Of a DNA stretch of 64,000 nucleotides, positions 8,139 through 16,261 are shown piece after piece; position 1 is the stretch's first letter, and the number at the start of each line of letters is the position of its first letter. A model generated the notes under the pieces. That model worked only from the letters and a program-made list of their open reading frames with translations, had not been told where the DNA came from and did no database searches. Source of the stretch: Albimonas pacifica (GTDB lineage: Bacteria; Pseudomonadota; Alphaproteobacteria; Rhodobacterales; Rhodobacteraceae); assembly GCF_900113695.1 (NCBI RefSeq), contig NZ_FOQH01000009.1:201120-265119 (forward strand), given 5' to 3'. The position numbers and the translations under genes were made by a program.

Positions 8139-8451
8139 CGTAACCCCGATCGGGAGACCTGCCGCCGACGGCGGGCGGACCGGCGGCGCCGAGGCCGGCC
8201 GTTCCCCAACGACCGATCCCCGTCCTGCTGCGTCCCGCGCCCGACCGGCGGCGAACCCAGGTCTCCGCCCTGCGCTCTGACGCCGACGTTAACCTTGAAT
8301 TCATCTTCAAACAACACTTCCGGTCGGCGTCACGGCATCGCGGCGCCCCGGGGGGACGCGCCGCGGCCGGGATGCGGGGCCGGACGGATCTCGGCGGGCG
8401 GGACCGGGCGGCGGGCGCCCGGCTGCGGCCGGGCTCCCTCCGCCGGCGGCC
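8139..8451. other. Intergenic region before TadG-like paralogue B
   Basis: A 313-bp gap with an A+T-rich stretch at 8286-8325 that contains a promoter-like pair and a CtrA-like motif, both listed. The 8330-8450 part is GC-rich and shows nothing recognisable. Confidence 0.5.
8286..8314 (-). promoter_or_regulatory. Candidate promoter of TadG-B/Anbu with internal CtrA-like motif
   Basis: On the minus strand TTGTTT, 17-bp spacer, TAACGT, about 150 nt before the TadG-B start. The spacer and -10 overlap the 15-bp motif TTAACCTTGAATTCA (8289-8303), a one-mismatch match to TTAA-N7-TTAA. If real, TadG-B and Anbu can be transcribed apart from the upstream ATP-grasp genes. Confidence 0.35.
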
Positions 8452-9306
8452 TCACTGCTGCTGGGTCTGGACCTGGGCGGCGGGGGAGATGCGCACCTCC
8501 GCCTCCAGCGTCTCCTCGACCGCGCCGGTGATCGAGCCGCGGATCGGAGCGGCGTCGCGCGCGTCGAGCCCGCCCACCAGCCGCACGTAGCGCTCGGTCG
8601 GGCAGACCTGGTTGGCGGCGTCGAAGCCGACCCAGCCGAAGCCCTCGACGAAGGCCTCGGCCCAGGCGTGGGTCTCGTGGATCTCTCCGTCCTCGCCGGC
8701 GCCGACGAACTCCTCGGTGGCGAGCAGGTAGCCCGAGACGTAGCGCGCCGGGATGCCCAGCGATCGGGCGGCGGAGATGAAGACGTGGGCATGGTCCTGG
8801 CAGACCCCCGCCCCCATCGCCAGCGCCCGGGCGGCGGAGGTGTCGGCGTCGGTGGCGCCGGGCTTGTAGTCGACCGCCTCGCGCACCGCCGCGCTCAGCG
8901 CGTGCAGGGTGGCCAGCGTGCCGTCGTCGCCGGCCGTGGCCGCGGCCTCGGCGGCCAGCTCGCAGATCGCGTCGTCGGCCCGGGTCAGCTCGGTCTCGCG
9001 CAGGAACACGCCCGAGGCGCGCTGCCGGCCGAGGCCGCGGACCACGCCCGCGCTCTCGGTCGTCTCGACCACGCCTTCGGCCACGATCTCGACCCCCGCG
9101 ACCGGCCCGCCCGAGTGCCACTGCCCGGTCTGGTCGCCGAAATCGTCGGTCAGCAGCGGGCTCACCGGCGCGCCGTTGACCGAGATCTTCCACTCGAGCG
9201 TCTTCTGCCCCTCGAATTCCGACGGCCACAGCCGCAGGCGCAGCGCCAGCTTCAGGGCCTCGGGCTCGAAGGCGTAGACCGTCTTGTGACGGATGCTCAG
9301 GCGCAT
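8452..9306 (-). CDS. Transglutaminase-like cysteine peptidase family protein
   Basis: A protein of 284 residues. The N-terminal 130 residues form the bacterial transglutaminase-like beta domain beginning RLSIRHKTVYAF. The papain-like transglutaminase core follows, with Cys169 in GAGVCQDHAH, His213 in ETHAWAE and Asp229 in GFDAANQ, so the catalytic triad is complete. The family is usually predicted to hydrolyse or transfer amide bonds. The gene is followed upstream-to-downstream by alpha-E (13-bp gap) and belongs to the Anbu/amidoligase neighbourhood. I infer it acts on the peptide-like product of the ATP-grasp enzyme. The Gln-rich C-terminus (QVQTQQQ) is a lineage feature. Confidence 0.9.
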   Translation of the reverse strand: MRLSIRHKTVYAFEPEALKLALRLRLWPSEFEGQKTLEWKISVNGAPVSPLLTDDFGDQTGQWHSGGPVAGVEIVAEGVVETTESAGVVRGLGRQRASGVFLRETELTRADDAICELAAEAAATAGDDGTLATLHALSAAVREAVDYKPGATDADTSAARALAMGAGVCQDHAHVFISAARSLGIPARYVSGYLLATEEFVGAGEDGEIHETHAWAEAFVEGFGWVGFDAANQVCPTERYVRLVGGLDARDAAPIRGSITGAVEETLEAEVRISPAAQVQTQQQ

Positions 9307-9319
9307 GCGCCCTCTCCCT

Positions 9320-10255
9320 TCAGAAATGGTAGGCGCGGCTGATCTCGCCCGACAGGCGGGCGTTGACGCCCAGCGCCTCGGAGACGAACTCGTGCAGCCC
9401 CTGCTGGAACACCTCGCCCATGGCGACCCCCTCCAGCCGGTCCATCATGGCCCGGGCGGTGTCGTGGCAGGCGTGGCGGTCGCCGTATTCCCGCTCCAGG
9501 CTGTTCAGCCCGGACAGGATCTGGCGGTAGCAGTAGCTCAGCGAGCGCGGGAACTTGCGGTTCAGCAGCAGGAAGTCGGTGATCTGCCAGGGCGCGTAGT
9601 CGCCGCGGTAGACATGGTGGAAGGCCCGCGTGGCGGAGGTCGCGTGCAGCACCGAGGTCCACTGGTGGTGGTCCCGGCCGCCGCCGACCACGTCGGTCTC
9701 GGGCAGCAGCACGAAATACTTCACGTCCAGCAGGCGCAGGGTCATGTCGGCGCGCTCGACGCAGCCGCCGATGCGCATGAAGTCCCAGCCGTCGTTGCGC
9801 AGCATCGAGGTCTGGGCCGCCCCGCGCAGCAGGTTCGCCCGCCGCTTGGTCCAGTCCAGCAGCTCCGGCAGCTCGCGCCGCAGCGAGGCGGCGGTGTCGT
9901 CCACCCCCTCCAGCCTGCGCCAGCCGTCGTTGAGCGATTCCCACATCTCGCGGGTCAGCGCGGTGCGCACCGCCTTGGCGTTGGCCCGCGCCTGCGCGAG
10001 GCAGGAGCGGATCGAGTTGGGGTTTTCGGGATCCAGCACCAGCGCGCGCGCCGCCTGCACCTCCGAGATCCGCTCGCCGGGCCCGAACAGGTCCGAGCAG
10101 CCGCAGGAGGCGACGACCGAGCGCCACTCGTCCCGCTCCCCCGCGCCGGGCAGCATCGCCATGCGCTGCCCCATCTCCATCAGGCGGGCGACGGATTCCG
10201 CGCGCTCGATGTAGCGCGACATCCAGTAGAGGTTCTCGGCCGTCCGGCTCAGCAT
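9320..10255 (-). CDS. Alpha-E domain-containing protein
   Basis: A protein of 311 residues made almost entirely of predicted helices. It begins MLSRTAENLYWMSRYIERAE, the hallmark of alpha-E proteins (COG2307), and carries WDFMRIGGCVERADMTLRLLD in the middle. The family nearly always occurs beside a circularly permuted ATP-grasp and a transglutaminase-like gene, as here, and is thought to act with them in a peptide-forming or protein-modifying pathway. No enzymatic residue is established. It lies 13 bp before the transglutaminase-like gene and 91 bp after the ATP-grasp gene. Confidence 0.92.
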   Translation of the reverse strand: MLSRTAENLYWMSRYIERAESVARLMEMGQRMAMLPGAGERDEWRSVVASCGCSDLFGPGERISEVQAARALVLDPENPNSIRSCLAQARANAKAVRTALTREMWESLNDGWRRLEGVDDTAASLRRELPELLDWTKRRANLLRGAAQTSMLRNDGWDFMRIGGCVERADMTLRLLDVKYFVLLPETDVVGGGRDHHQWTSVLHATSATRAFHHVYRGDYAPWQITDFLLLNRKFPRSLSYCYRQILSGLNSLEREYGDRHACHDTARAMMDRLEGVAMGEVFQQGLHEFVSEALGVNARLSGEISRAYHF

Positions 10256-10269
10256 CTCGACATCCCCTC

Positions 10270-10341
10270 GCCGCTGGCGGCGATCGTTCCCGCGCCGCTT
10301 GCGGCGATCGTTCCCGCGCCGCTCCCGGCGTGCGTTCCGGT
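10270..10341. repeat. Degenerate 24-bp tandem repeat, three units
   Basis: Units start at 10270, 10294 and 10318. The first two differ at only one or two bases and share GCGGCGATCGTTCCCGC; the third is more diverged. It fills most of the gap between the ATP-grasp and alpha-E genes. Confidence 0.7.
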
Positions 10342-10346
10342 TCCCG

Positions 10347-11753
10347 TCATTCGCTCAGCACCCAGGTGTCCTTGACCCCTCCGCCCTGGGAGGAGTTGAC
10401 CACCAGCGAGCCCTCGCGCAGCGCCACGCGCGTCAGCCCGCCCGGCACCAGCCGCATCTGCTGGCCCACCAGGCAGTAGGGCCGGAAGTCGACATGGCGC
10501 GGCGACACGCCCCCCGGGGCCAGCGTCGGCGTGGCCGAGAGGTCCAGCGTCGGCTGGGCGATGAAGTCGGAGGGGTCGGCCTCGATGCGCTTGGCGTAGG
10601 CCTCGCGCTCCTCCTTGGTGGCCTTGGGCCCGATCAGCATCCCGTAGCCGCCCGAGCCGTGCACTTCCTTGACCACCAGCTCGTCGAGATGCTCCAGCAC
10701 GTACTTGCAGCTGTCCGCCTCGGCGCAGCGCCAGGTGGGCACGTTCTCGAGGATCGGGGTCTCGTTGAGGTAGAAGCGGATCATGTCGGGGACGAAGGTG
10801 TAGACCGCCTTGTCGTCCGCCACGCCTGCGCCCGGCGCCGAGCACAGCGTCACCCCGCCCGCGCGGTAGGCGTCGAAGATGCCGGGCACGCCCAGCAGGC
10901 TGTCCGGCCGGAAGCTGAGCGGGTCGATGTAGTCGTCGTCGATGCGCCGGTAGATCACGTCGACCCGGGTCGGGCCGCGGGTGGTGCGCATCCACACCTT
11001 GCCGTCGTCCACGAACAGGTCCTGCGGCTCCACCAGCTCGACCCCCATCAGGTCGGCGAGGAAGGAGTGCTCGTAATAGGCCGAGTTCAGCGGCCCCGGC
11101 GTCATCACCACGCAGTTGGGATCGCCCTTGCAGGCCGGCGGCGCGACCTCCTCCAGCGTCTTGCGCAGCTCGTCGGGATAGTCGTCCACCGGCTCGACGA
11201 GGCCCCCGTCGAAGAGCTCGGGGAACATGCGCATCATGATCTCCCGGTTCTCCAGCATGTAGGAGACGCCGGACGGCGTGCGGCAGTTGTCCTCCAGCAC
11301 CTGGAACGAGCTCGGGCCCGTGCGCACGATGTCGATGCCCACGATGTGGGAATAGACCTTCCCCGGCGGCTCGACGCCCATCATCTCGGGCAGGAAGGCC
11401 TTGTTGCGGTAGACGAGCTGCGCGGGCACCACGCCCGCGCGCAGGATCTCGCCACGGTGGTAGACGTCGTAGAGGAAGGCGTTCAGCGCGCGGGCCCGCT
11501 GACGGATGCCCCGGTCCAGCCGGCGCCACTCGGCGGCGGCGAAGACGCGGGGGATCAGATCGAAGGGGATCAGGCGTTCCGGATCGCCGCCCTCTCCGTA
11601 GACCGCGAAGGTGATGCCGATGCGGCGGAAGATGGCCTCGGCCTCCTCCGATCGGCGGTGGAGAAGCTCGACCCCGGTGGCCTCGAGCCATTTCGCGACG
11701 TCCTCGTAAGGTTCGCGAAGCTTGCCGTCCGATCCGGACATCTCGTTGAACAC
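10347..11753 (-). CDS. Circularly permuted type 2 ATP-grasp protein
   Basis: A protein of 468 residues of the COG2308 family. Recognisable segments are YDVYHRGEILRAG, VGIDIVRTGPSSFQVLEDN, RTPSGVSYMLENR, MTPGPLNSAYYEHSFLA and the acidic DDKAVYTFVPDMIRFYLNE, typical of circularly permuted ATP-grasp ligases. Near the C-terminus it has VKEVHGSGGYGML and FRPYCLVGQQMRLVPGGLTRVA. These enzymes are predicted amidoligases that couple ATP hydrolysis to amide-bond formation. It is the first gene of the minus-strand Anbu neighbourhood and has a good promoter upstream. The start at MFNEMSGSDG gives the family's usual length. Confidence 0.92.
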   Translation of the reverse strand: MFNEMSGSDGKLREPYEDVAKWLEATGVELLHRRSEEAEAIFRRIGITFAVYGEGGDPERLIPFDLIPRVFAAAEWRRLDRGIRQRARALNAFLYDVYHRGEILRAGVVPAQLVYRNKAFLPEMMGVEPPGKVYSHIVGIDIVRTGPSSFQVLEDNCRTPSGVSYMLENREIMMRMFPELFDGGLVEPVDDYPDELRKTLEEVAPPACKGDPNCVVMTPGPLNSAYYEHSFLADLMGVELVEPQDLFVDDGKVWMRTTRGPTRVDVIYRRIDDDYIDPLSFRPDSLLGVPGIFDAYRAGGVTLCSAPGAGVADDKAVYTFVPDMIRFYLNETPILENVPTWRCAEADSCKYVLEHLDELVVKEVHGSGGYGMLIGPKATKEEREAYAKRIEADPSDFIAQPTLDLSATPTLAPGGVSPRHVDFRPYCLVGQQMRLVPGGLTRVALREGSLVVNSSQGGGVKDTWVLSE

Positions 11754-11796
11754 GGTCCGTCCCCTGCCGTTTGCCTAAAGCCTTAACACGGAGCCA

Positions 11797-11825
11797 ATCA
11801 GAGACGCGGAAGCAGGCAAGGTCAA
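11797..11825 (-). promoter_or_regulatory. Promoter of the ATP-grasp/alpha-E/transglutaminase genes
   Basis: On the minus strand TTGACC, 17-bp spacer, TCTGAT, about 40 nt before the ATP-grasp ATG. Five of six -35 bases and four of six -10 bases match the housekeeping consensus. Confidence 0.5.
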
Positions 11826-12069
11826 GGGCGCCCCGATCCCGCCCCCGCGCCCCCGGCGCGGCGCGCCGCCGCAAGCCGCCCCCGCCGGGCCGCGCCCCGC
11901 CGCCGCCGGGGCGGCCCGCGGGGCGCCGGCGCGGGGCGCCCGGTCCGCCGTCGCCCCCGGCGGCACGATTCCTGCTGCGGCACGATTCCTGCTAGGGTCC
12001 GGGGCGACGGCCTGCCTCCGGTTTCACCTGCCGGCGGCCGGTATGCGTCGATTTCGCCCAGCCTGCCCG

Positions 12070-12098
12070 GCGACAATCGTTCACGCCGGGTCTATAGG
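12070..12098 (+). promoter_or_regulatory. Candidate promoter of pyruvate kinase
   Basis: GCGACA, 17-bp spacer, TATAGG, giving a leader of about 70 nt. Each hexamer matches the consensus at four of six bases. Confidence 0.4.
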
Positions 12099-12173
12099 AG
12101 GGGCCCCGAACGCTCCGCGCCCTCCCGGACCCGCCGGACGGGCGCGCCCGAACCCACCGCGATGGGAGCCATC

Positions 12174-13619
12174 ATGCGCCGCCTCCGCAACGTCAAGATC
12201 GTCGCCACGCTTGGCCCCGCCTCCTCCGACCGGACCGTGATCCGCGCCCTGGTCGAGGCCGGGGCGGACGTGTTCCGCCTGAACATGTCCCACGGCAGCC
12301 AGGAGGAGATCGCCGCGCGCCACCGCATCATCCGCGAGGTGGAGCATCAGACCGGCCGCCCGATCGGCATCCTCGCCGACCTGCAGGGGCCCAAGCTGCG
12401 CGTCTCCCGCTTCAAGGACGGCAAGGCCGAGCTGCAGGACGGCCAGAAATACCGCATCGAGCTGGGCAAGGAGCTCGGCGACGCCGAGCGCGCCTTCCTC
12501 CCCCATCCCGAGATCTTCAAGGCGCTCAAGCCCGGCTCGCGCCTGCTGATCAACGACGGCCAGATCCGCCTGCGGGTCGAGCAGTGCGACGCGAAATCCG
12601 CCGACGCCATCGTCGAGGTCGGCGGCACGATCTCCGACCGCAAGGGCGTGAACGTGCCCGACGTGGTGCTGCCGATCCCCGCCCTGACCGCCAAGGACAA
12701 GGACGACCTCGAGTTCGTGTGCAACCTGGGCGTCGACTGGCTGGCGATGAGCTTCGTGCAGCGCGCCGACGACGTGGCCGAGGGCCAGCGCCTGGCCGCC
12801 GGGCGCGCCGCCGTGCTCGCCAAGATCGAGAAGCCGGCGGCGGTGGACGACATCGACTCGATCCTCGCCGAGGCCGACGGGATCATGGTCGCGCGCGGCG
12901 ACCTGGGCGTCGAGATGCCGGTCCACAAGGTGCCCGTGATCCAGCGCCGCCTGATCACCACCGCCCAGCACGCGGGCAAGCCGGTGATCGTGGCGACCCA
13001 GATGCTCGAGAGCATGATCAACGCCCCCGTGCCCACGCGGGCCGAGGTCTCGGACGTCGCCACCGCCATCTACGACGGCGCCGACGCGGTGATGCTCTCC
13101 GCCGAATCCGCCGCCGGCGACTATCCGGTCGAGGCGGTCGCCACGATGAACTCGGTCGCCGAGGAGGTCGAGCGCGACCCCCATTTCCGCGTGCGGATGG
13201 AGGCGCTGCGCCCCGCCGCCCGTCCCCGCGTCGCCGACGCGATCGCGGCGGCCGCGCGCGAGGTGGCCGAGACCACGGACATCAAGGCCATCGCCTGCTT
13301 CACCCACGGCGGCACCACCGCCCAGCTGGTGGCCCGCGAGCGGCCCCGCGTCCCGATCCTGGCCCTGACCCCCTCCACCCGCTCCGCCCGCCGCATGGCG
13401 CTGGTGTGGGGCATGCACTGCATCCTCACCCACGAGGTGGAGCGCTTCAAGCTGGCGGTGGTCTCCGCCGCCCGCGCCGCCCGCGACCACGGCTTCGCCA
13501 CCGAGCAGGACCGCATCGTGGTCGTCGCCGGCATCCCCTTCAACGTCGCCGGCACCACCAACATCCTGCGCGTCGCCCCCGTCGACGAGCGCCTGATCTA
13601 CGAGGGCGAGCCCGAGTAA
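12174..13619 (+). CDS. pyk: Pyruvate kinase
   Basis: A protein of 481 residues that transfers phosphate from phosphoenolpyruvate to ADP in the last step of glycolysis. It begins RRLRNVKIVATLGPASS and has FRLNMSHGS, the Mg-binding region MVARGDLGVEMP and the regulatory/C-terminal domain. The signature loop carries the active-site Lys in ILAKIEKP-like sequence (VLAKIEKPAAV). I start at the ATG at 12174 because GGGAG lies five bases before it; an in-frame ATG at 12162 is also possible and adds four residues. It is monocistronic, with a dispersed palindrome 100 bp downstream. Confidence 0.96.
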   Translation: MRRLRNVKIVATLGPASSDRTVIRALVEAGADVFRLNMSHGSQEEIAARHRIIREVEHQTGRPIGILADLQGPKLRVSRFKDGKAELQDGQKYRIELGKELGDAERAFLPHPEIFKALKPGSRLLINDGQIRLRVEQCDAKSADAIVEVGGTISDRKGVNVPDVVLPIPALTAKDKDDLEFVCNLGVDWLAMSFVQRADDVAEGQRLAAGRAAVLAKIEKPAAVDDIDSILAEADGIMVARGDLGVEMPVHKVPVIQRRLITTAQHAGKPVIVATQMLESMINAPVPTRAEVSDVATAIYDGADAVMLSAESAAGDYPVEAVATMNSVAEEVERDPHFRVRMEALRPAARPRVADAIAAAAREVAETTDIKAIACFTHGGTTAQLVARERPRVPILALTPSTRSARRMALVWGMHCILTHEVERFKLAVVSAARAARDHGFATEQDRIVVVAGIPFNVAGTTNILRVAPVDERLIYEGEPE

Positions 13620-13719
13620 CCCTCCCCCTCCTCCCGAGGGCGCGGCCCCCGCGCCCTCGCTCCCCGATCCCTCCCCCACGCCCGCCCCACGCCCCCGCGC
13701 CGCAAGCGCCTCCGAGAGC

Positions 13720-13924
13720 GCCTGTTCTCCGGAGCCGTCCATCGCGGATGCCGATCAGAGCGAGTCGCCCCCGGGGGTCAAGGATCGCGCAGCGACCCCG
13801 CGAAGCGGGGCTTGTCCTTGACCCCCGGGGGCGACTCGCTCAGGCATCGGAGGCGATGGACGGCTCCGGAGGACAGGCGCGGGCGTATTGTTCTCGGGTG
13901 AGTCAGGAGCCCGCCGGAGGCTCC
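13720..13924 (+). repeat. Dispersed palindromic element, copy A
   Basis: A 205-bp intergenic element. Bases 13720-13880 form a long interrupted palindrome: outer arms GCGCCTGT..ACAGGCGC extend over 28 bp, then an internal loop, a 25-bp perfect stem around GAGTCGCCCCCGGGGGTC, an asymmetric loop and the apical hairpin CCCCGC-GAA-GCGGGG at 13796-13810. A non-palindromic tail of 44 bp follows, containing TTGTTCT, GGTGAGTCAGGAGCC and a small GGAGCC/GGCTCC hairpin. Matching copies are at 19379, 50790 and 58031. It lies between pyk and rpmI. Confidence 0.9.
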
Positions 13925-13938
13925 CCCGCCGCCCCCGC

Positions 13939-13967
13939 TTGACTCCCGCCCCCGCATCCGCCATAGC
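13939..13967 (+). promoter_or_regulatory. Promoter of rpmI-rplT
   Basis: TTGACT, 17-bp spacer, CATAGC, starting 15 bp after the end of palindrome copy A. The resulting leader of about 100 nt contains a CCCTCC-TGAGAC-GGGAGG hairpin at about 13973-13991. A leader-mediated ribosomal-protein control is possible but not demonstrable here. Confidence 0.5.
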
Positions 13968-14075
13968 CCGCCCTCCTGAGACGGGAGGGCCGGCCGGTAC
14001 GGGCTGCCGCGTCCTTCCAGAACAGCCTCCGCCGGGATCGCCCGGGCCGGGGGCGCCCCTTTCGAGGAGCCGAAA

Positions 14076-14276
14076 ATGCCCAAGATGAAGACCAAGGCCT
14101 CTGCCAAGAAGCGCTTCAAGGTGAGCGGTTCGGGCAAGGTCATCGCCGCCCAGGCCGGCAAGCGCCATGGCATGATCAAGCGCTCGACCAAGTTCATCCG
14201 CAACGCGCGCGGCACCACGGTGCTGTCCGATGCGGACGCCAAGATCGTGAAGCTGTACCTGCCCTACGCGCGCTGA
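14076..14276 (+). CDS. rpmI: 50S ribosomal protein L35
   Basis: A protein of 66 residues, very basic, beginning [21 protein letters not shown] and containing [13 protein letters not shown], a full-length match to L35. The TTCGAGGAGCCGAAA leader gives a clear ribosome-binding site. It is followed after 12 bp by rplT. Unlike in many bacteria, infC is not immediately upstream; a dispersed palindrome and pyk are there instead. Confidence 0.98.
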   Translation: MPKMKTKASAKKRFKVSGSGKVIAAQAGKRHGMIKRSTKFIRNARGTTVLSDADAKIVKLYLPYAR

Positions 14277-14288
14277 GGAGTCTGAGGG

Positions 14289-14651
14289 ATGTCCCGAGTC
14301 AAACGCGGCGTCACCGCCCACGCCCGCCACAAGAAGGTCCTCGACGAGGTCAAGGGCCACTCCGGCCGTCGGAAGAACGTCTTCCGCATCGCCAAGCAGT
14401 CGCGCGACAAGGCGCAGGAATACGCCACCCGCGACCGCAAGCGCCGGAAGCGCACGTTCCGCGCCCTGTGGATCCAGCGCATCAACGCCGGCGTCCGCGC
14501 GATCGACGCCGACCTGACCTATTCGCGCTTCATCAACGGCCTGGCCCTGTCGGGCATCGAGGTGGACCGCAAGGTGCTCTCCGATCTCGCCATCCGCGAG
14601 CCGGAGGCCTTCGCCGCCATCGTCGCCAAGGCCAAGGCCGCCCTGGCCTGA
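14289..14651 (+). CDS. rplT: 50S ribosomal protein L20
   Basis: A protein of 120 residues starting [18 protein letters not shown], with the typical [12 protein letters not shown] and SRFINGL segments. L20 binds 23S rRNA early in large-subunit assembly and, in several bacteria, represses its own operon. The two-gene operon rpmI-rplT ends here at a strong terminator; pheS, its frequent downstream neighbour, is not present. Confidence 0.98.
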   Translation: MSRVKRGVTAHARHKKVLDEVKGHSGRRKNVFRIAKQSRDKAQEYATRDRKRRKRTFRALWIQRINAGVRAIDADLTYSRFINGLALSGIEVDRKVLSDLAIREPEAFAAIVAKAKAALA

Positions 14652-14676
14652 CCGCCGGCGCGACCGTCTGAATTCG

Positions 14677-14714
14677 ACGCCCCGCGGGACCTCCCCGCGG
14701 GGCGTTCTCGTTCG
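14677..14714 (+). terminator. Rho-independent terminator of rpmI-rplT
   Basis: A 12-bp perfect stem, ACGCCCCGCGGG (14677-14688) with its complement (14694-14705), loop ACCTC, followed by TTCTCGTTC. Confidence 0.75.
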
Positions 14715-14761
14715 CCCGCCGGACAGGGCGCTCCGGCCCGCCGCTCCCCCCGGGGCGCAGC

Positions 14762-14828
14762 CCGTCGACGGGGACGCAGGGCGGGGCGGCCGCGGCCGCG
14801 CAGCGGACGCGCCGGGCCGCCCGCGTCC
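14762..14828. repeat. 67-bp GC-rich repeat, copy 1
   Basis: Identical base for base to 16262-16328, exactly 1500 bp away. It is internally palindromic: GGGGACGC near the left end pairs with GCGTCC at the right end and GGGCGG with CCGCCC inside. It ends eight bases before the stop of the phospholipase-D-like gene. A diverged copy is at 3580. Confidence 0.85.
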
Positions 14829-14835
14829 GCGGGCC

Positions 14836-16059
14836 TCAGGTCTCGGTGCGCAGGGGCGCCGCCGCCTTCTCCGCCGCCCGCCGCAGCAACGAGCGCCGCC
14901 GCCAGCGCCGCAGGTCGACGGGCAGGCAGCGCCCCTTGTCCTCCTCGAAATGGGCGTCGAGCCGCGCCGTCATCTCCGCGTCCAGCAGGTTCAGCGACAG
15001 CTCGTGATCCTTCAGCCGCGAGCGCTGGTTGAAGTTCGCCGAGCCGATCGAGGCCAGCCGCCCGTCCACCGTGATCAGCTTGGCGTGCAGCATCGTGGGC
15101 TGGAAGCGCATCAGGTTCACGCCGGCGCGCATCAGGTCCGACCAGAACTCCGAGCCCGCCAGCTCCGACAGGCGCTTGTCGATGATCGGGCCGGGCATCA
15201 TCACCTCGACCTCCACGCCCCGCTCGGCCGCCTCGATCAGCAGCCGCGCCATGGTCGCGTCGGGCGAGAAATAGGGGGTGCAGATCCGCAGCCGCCGCCG
15301 CGCCAGCCGGATCAGGGCGTTGTGCAGCCGGGCGATGGAGTTCATCCCCACCGAGGCCCCCGCCGGCACCACCTGCACCAGCGCGCCCCCGGCCGCGTCC
15401 ACTCCCGGCCGCGCGCGGGAGGGCGTGGGCGCCACCGAGAACAGCGGCCCCAGGTCGCCGCCCGCCTCCATCCAGTCCTCGTAGAAGGCCGCCCGCAGGC
15501 CGGCCACCGCCGGACCCCGGATCCGGAAATGGGTGTCGCGCCAATGCTCGGGCGCCTCGGCGTCGCCCTCCCATTCCGAGGCGATGCCGACCCCGCCCGC
15601 GAAGCCCACGCGCCCGTCGACGATCAGCACCTTGCGATGGGTGCGATGGGCGCTGCGCCACAGCCGCCAGGTGGTCAGGGGGCGGAACCAGCGCACCTGG
15701 ACGCCGGCCTCCTCCATCATCCGCAGGTGCTCGCGGTCCATCGGCCGGGCCCCGAATCCGTCGAGCACCACCAGCACCTCGACCCCGGCGCGCGCCCGCT
15801 CGGCGAGCGCCTCGGCGAAGCGGTCGGCGATCTCGCCGGTCCAGTAGACGAAGGTCAGGAACTCGATCCGCCGCCGGGCCTGGGCGATGCCCTCCAGCAT
15901 GGCGGGGAAGATCTCCACCCCGTTGCGCAGCACGTCGATGCGCGCGCCATGGCTGAAGGGGGCGCCCACCGCGCTCTCCAGCGCCAGCGCCAGCCGCCGG
16001 GCGGCGGGATCGTGCAGGGCGTGGGCGGGGCGCGACAGATTGGGCAGGTCCTGGGGCAT
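14836..16059 (-). CDS. Phospholipase D-like/cardiolipin synthase-type protein
   Basis: A 407-residue member of the phospholipase D superfamily with two HxKx4D motifs: His141 in HRKVLIVDG and His325 in HAKLITVDG, each followed by the usual Gly/Ser-Asn segment (GGVGIASEW, IGSANFNQRS). The two-motif arrangement and length match bacterial ClsB-like cardiolipin synthases, which make cardiolipin from phosphatidylglycerol or phosphatidylethanolamine. No N-terminal membrane segment is present, as in ClsB. It is transcribed against its neighbours and is bracketed by the two 67-bp repeats. Another phosphodiesterase activity cannot be excluded. Confidence 0.85.
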   Translation of the reverse strand: MPQDLPNLSRPAHALHDPAARRLALALESAVGAPFSHGARIDVLRNGVEIFPAMLEGIAQARRRIEFLTFVYWTGEIADRFAEALAERARAGVEVLVVLDGFGARPMDREHLRMMEEAGVQVRWFRPLTTWRLWRSAHRTHRKVLIVDGRVGFAGGVGIASEWEGDAEAPEHWRDTHFRIRGPAVAGLRAAFYEDWMEAGGDLGPLFSVAPTPSRARPGVDAAGGALVQVVPAGASVGMNSIARLHNALIRLARRRLRICTPYFSPDATMARLLIEAAERGVEVEVMMPGPIIDKRLSELAGSEFWSDLMRAGVNLMRFQPTMLHAKLITVDGRLASIGSANFNQRSRLKDHELSLNLLDAEMTARLDAHFEEDKGRCLPVDLRRWRRRSLLRRAAEKAAAPLRTET

Positions 16060-16261
16060 GACGCTCGGTTCTGGCTGCGGAGAGGCGAAGACGTAGCATG
16101 GAAACCCGCCCCGAAGCGCGGATCGACGCAGATGTGGCGGCCGCGATGGGCGATGCCGCGGCCGGCTCTTGGCGAGACCGTGGCGGCCCCCCGCCCCCCC
16201 TGCCCCGCCCTCTCCCCTGGCGCGCCCTCCCCGCCGCCGCGCCCCGCGCCCGGGGACGACG

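Larger units (their letters stand above)
11754..12173. other. Divergent intergenic region, ATP-grasp/pyruvate kinase
   Basis: A 420-bp region carrying one promoter for each direction (listed). The middle, 11830-11960, is nearly pure G+C with simple CCGCC runs and no gene. A 16-bp direct repeat CGGCACGATTCCTGCT occurs at 11961-11976 and 11978-11993. Confidence 0.6.

Noticed and set aside
13720-13880. A protein encoded by the dispersed palindromic element
   Set aside because: Frames are open in several directions in all copies, but the palindrome forces mirror translations and there is no ribosome-binding site or conserved start; changes between copies preserve pairing rather than codons.
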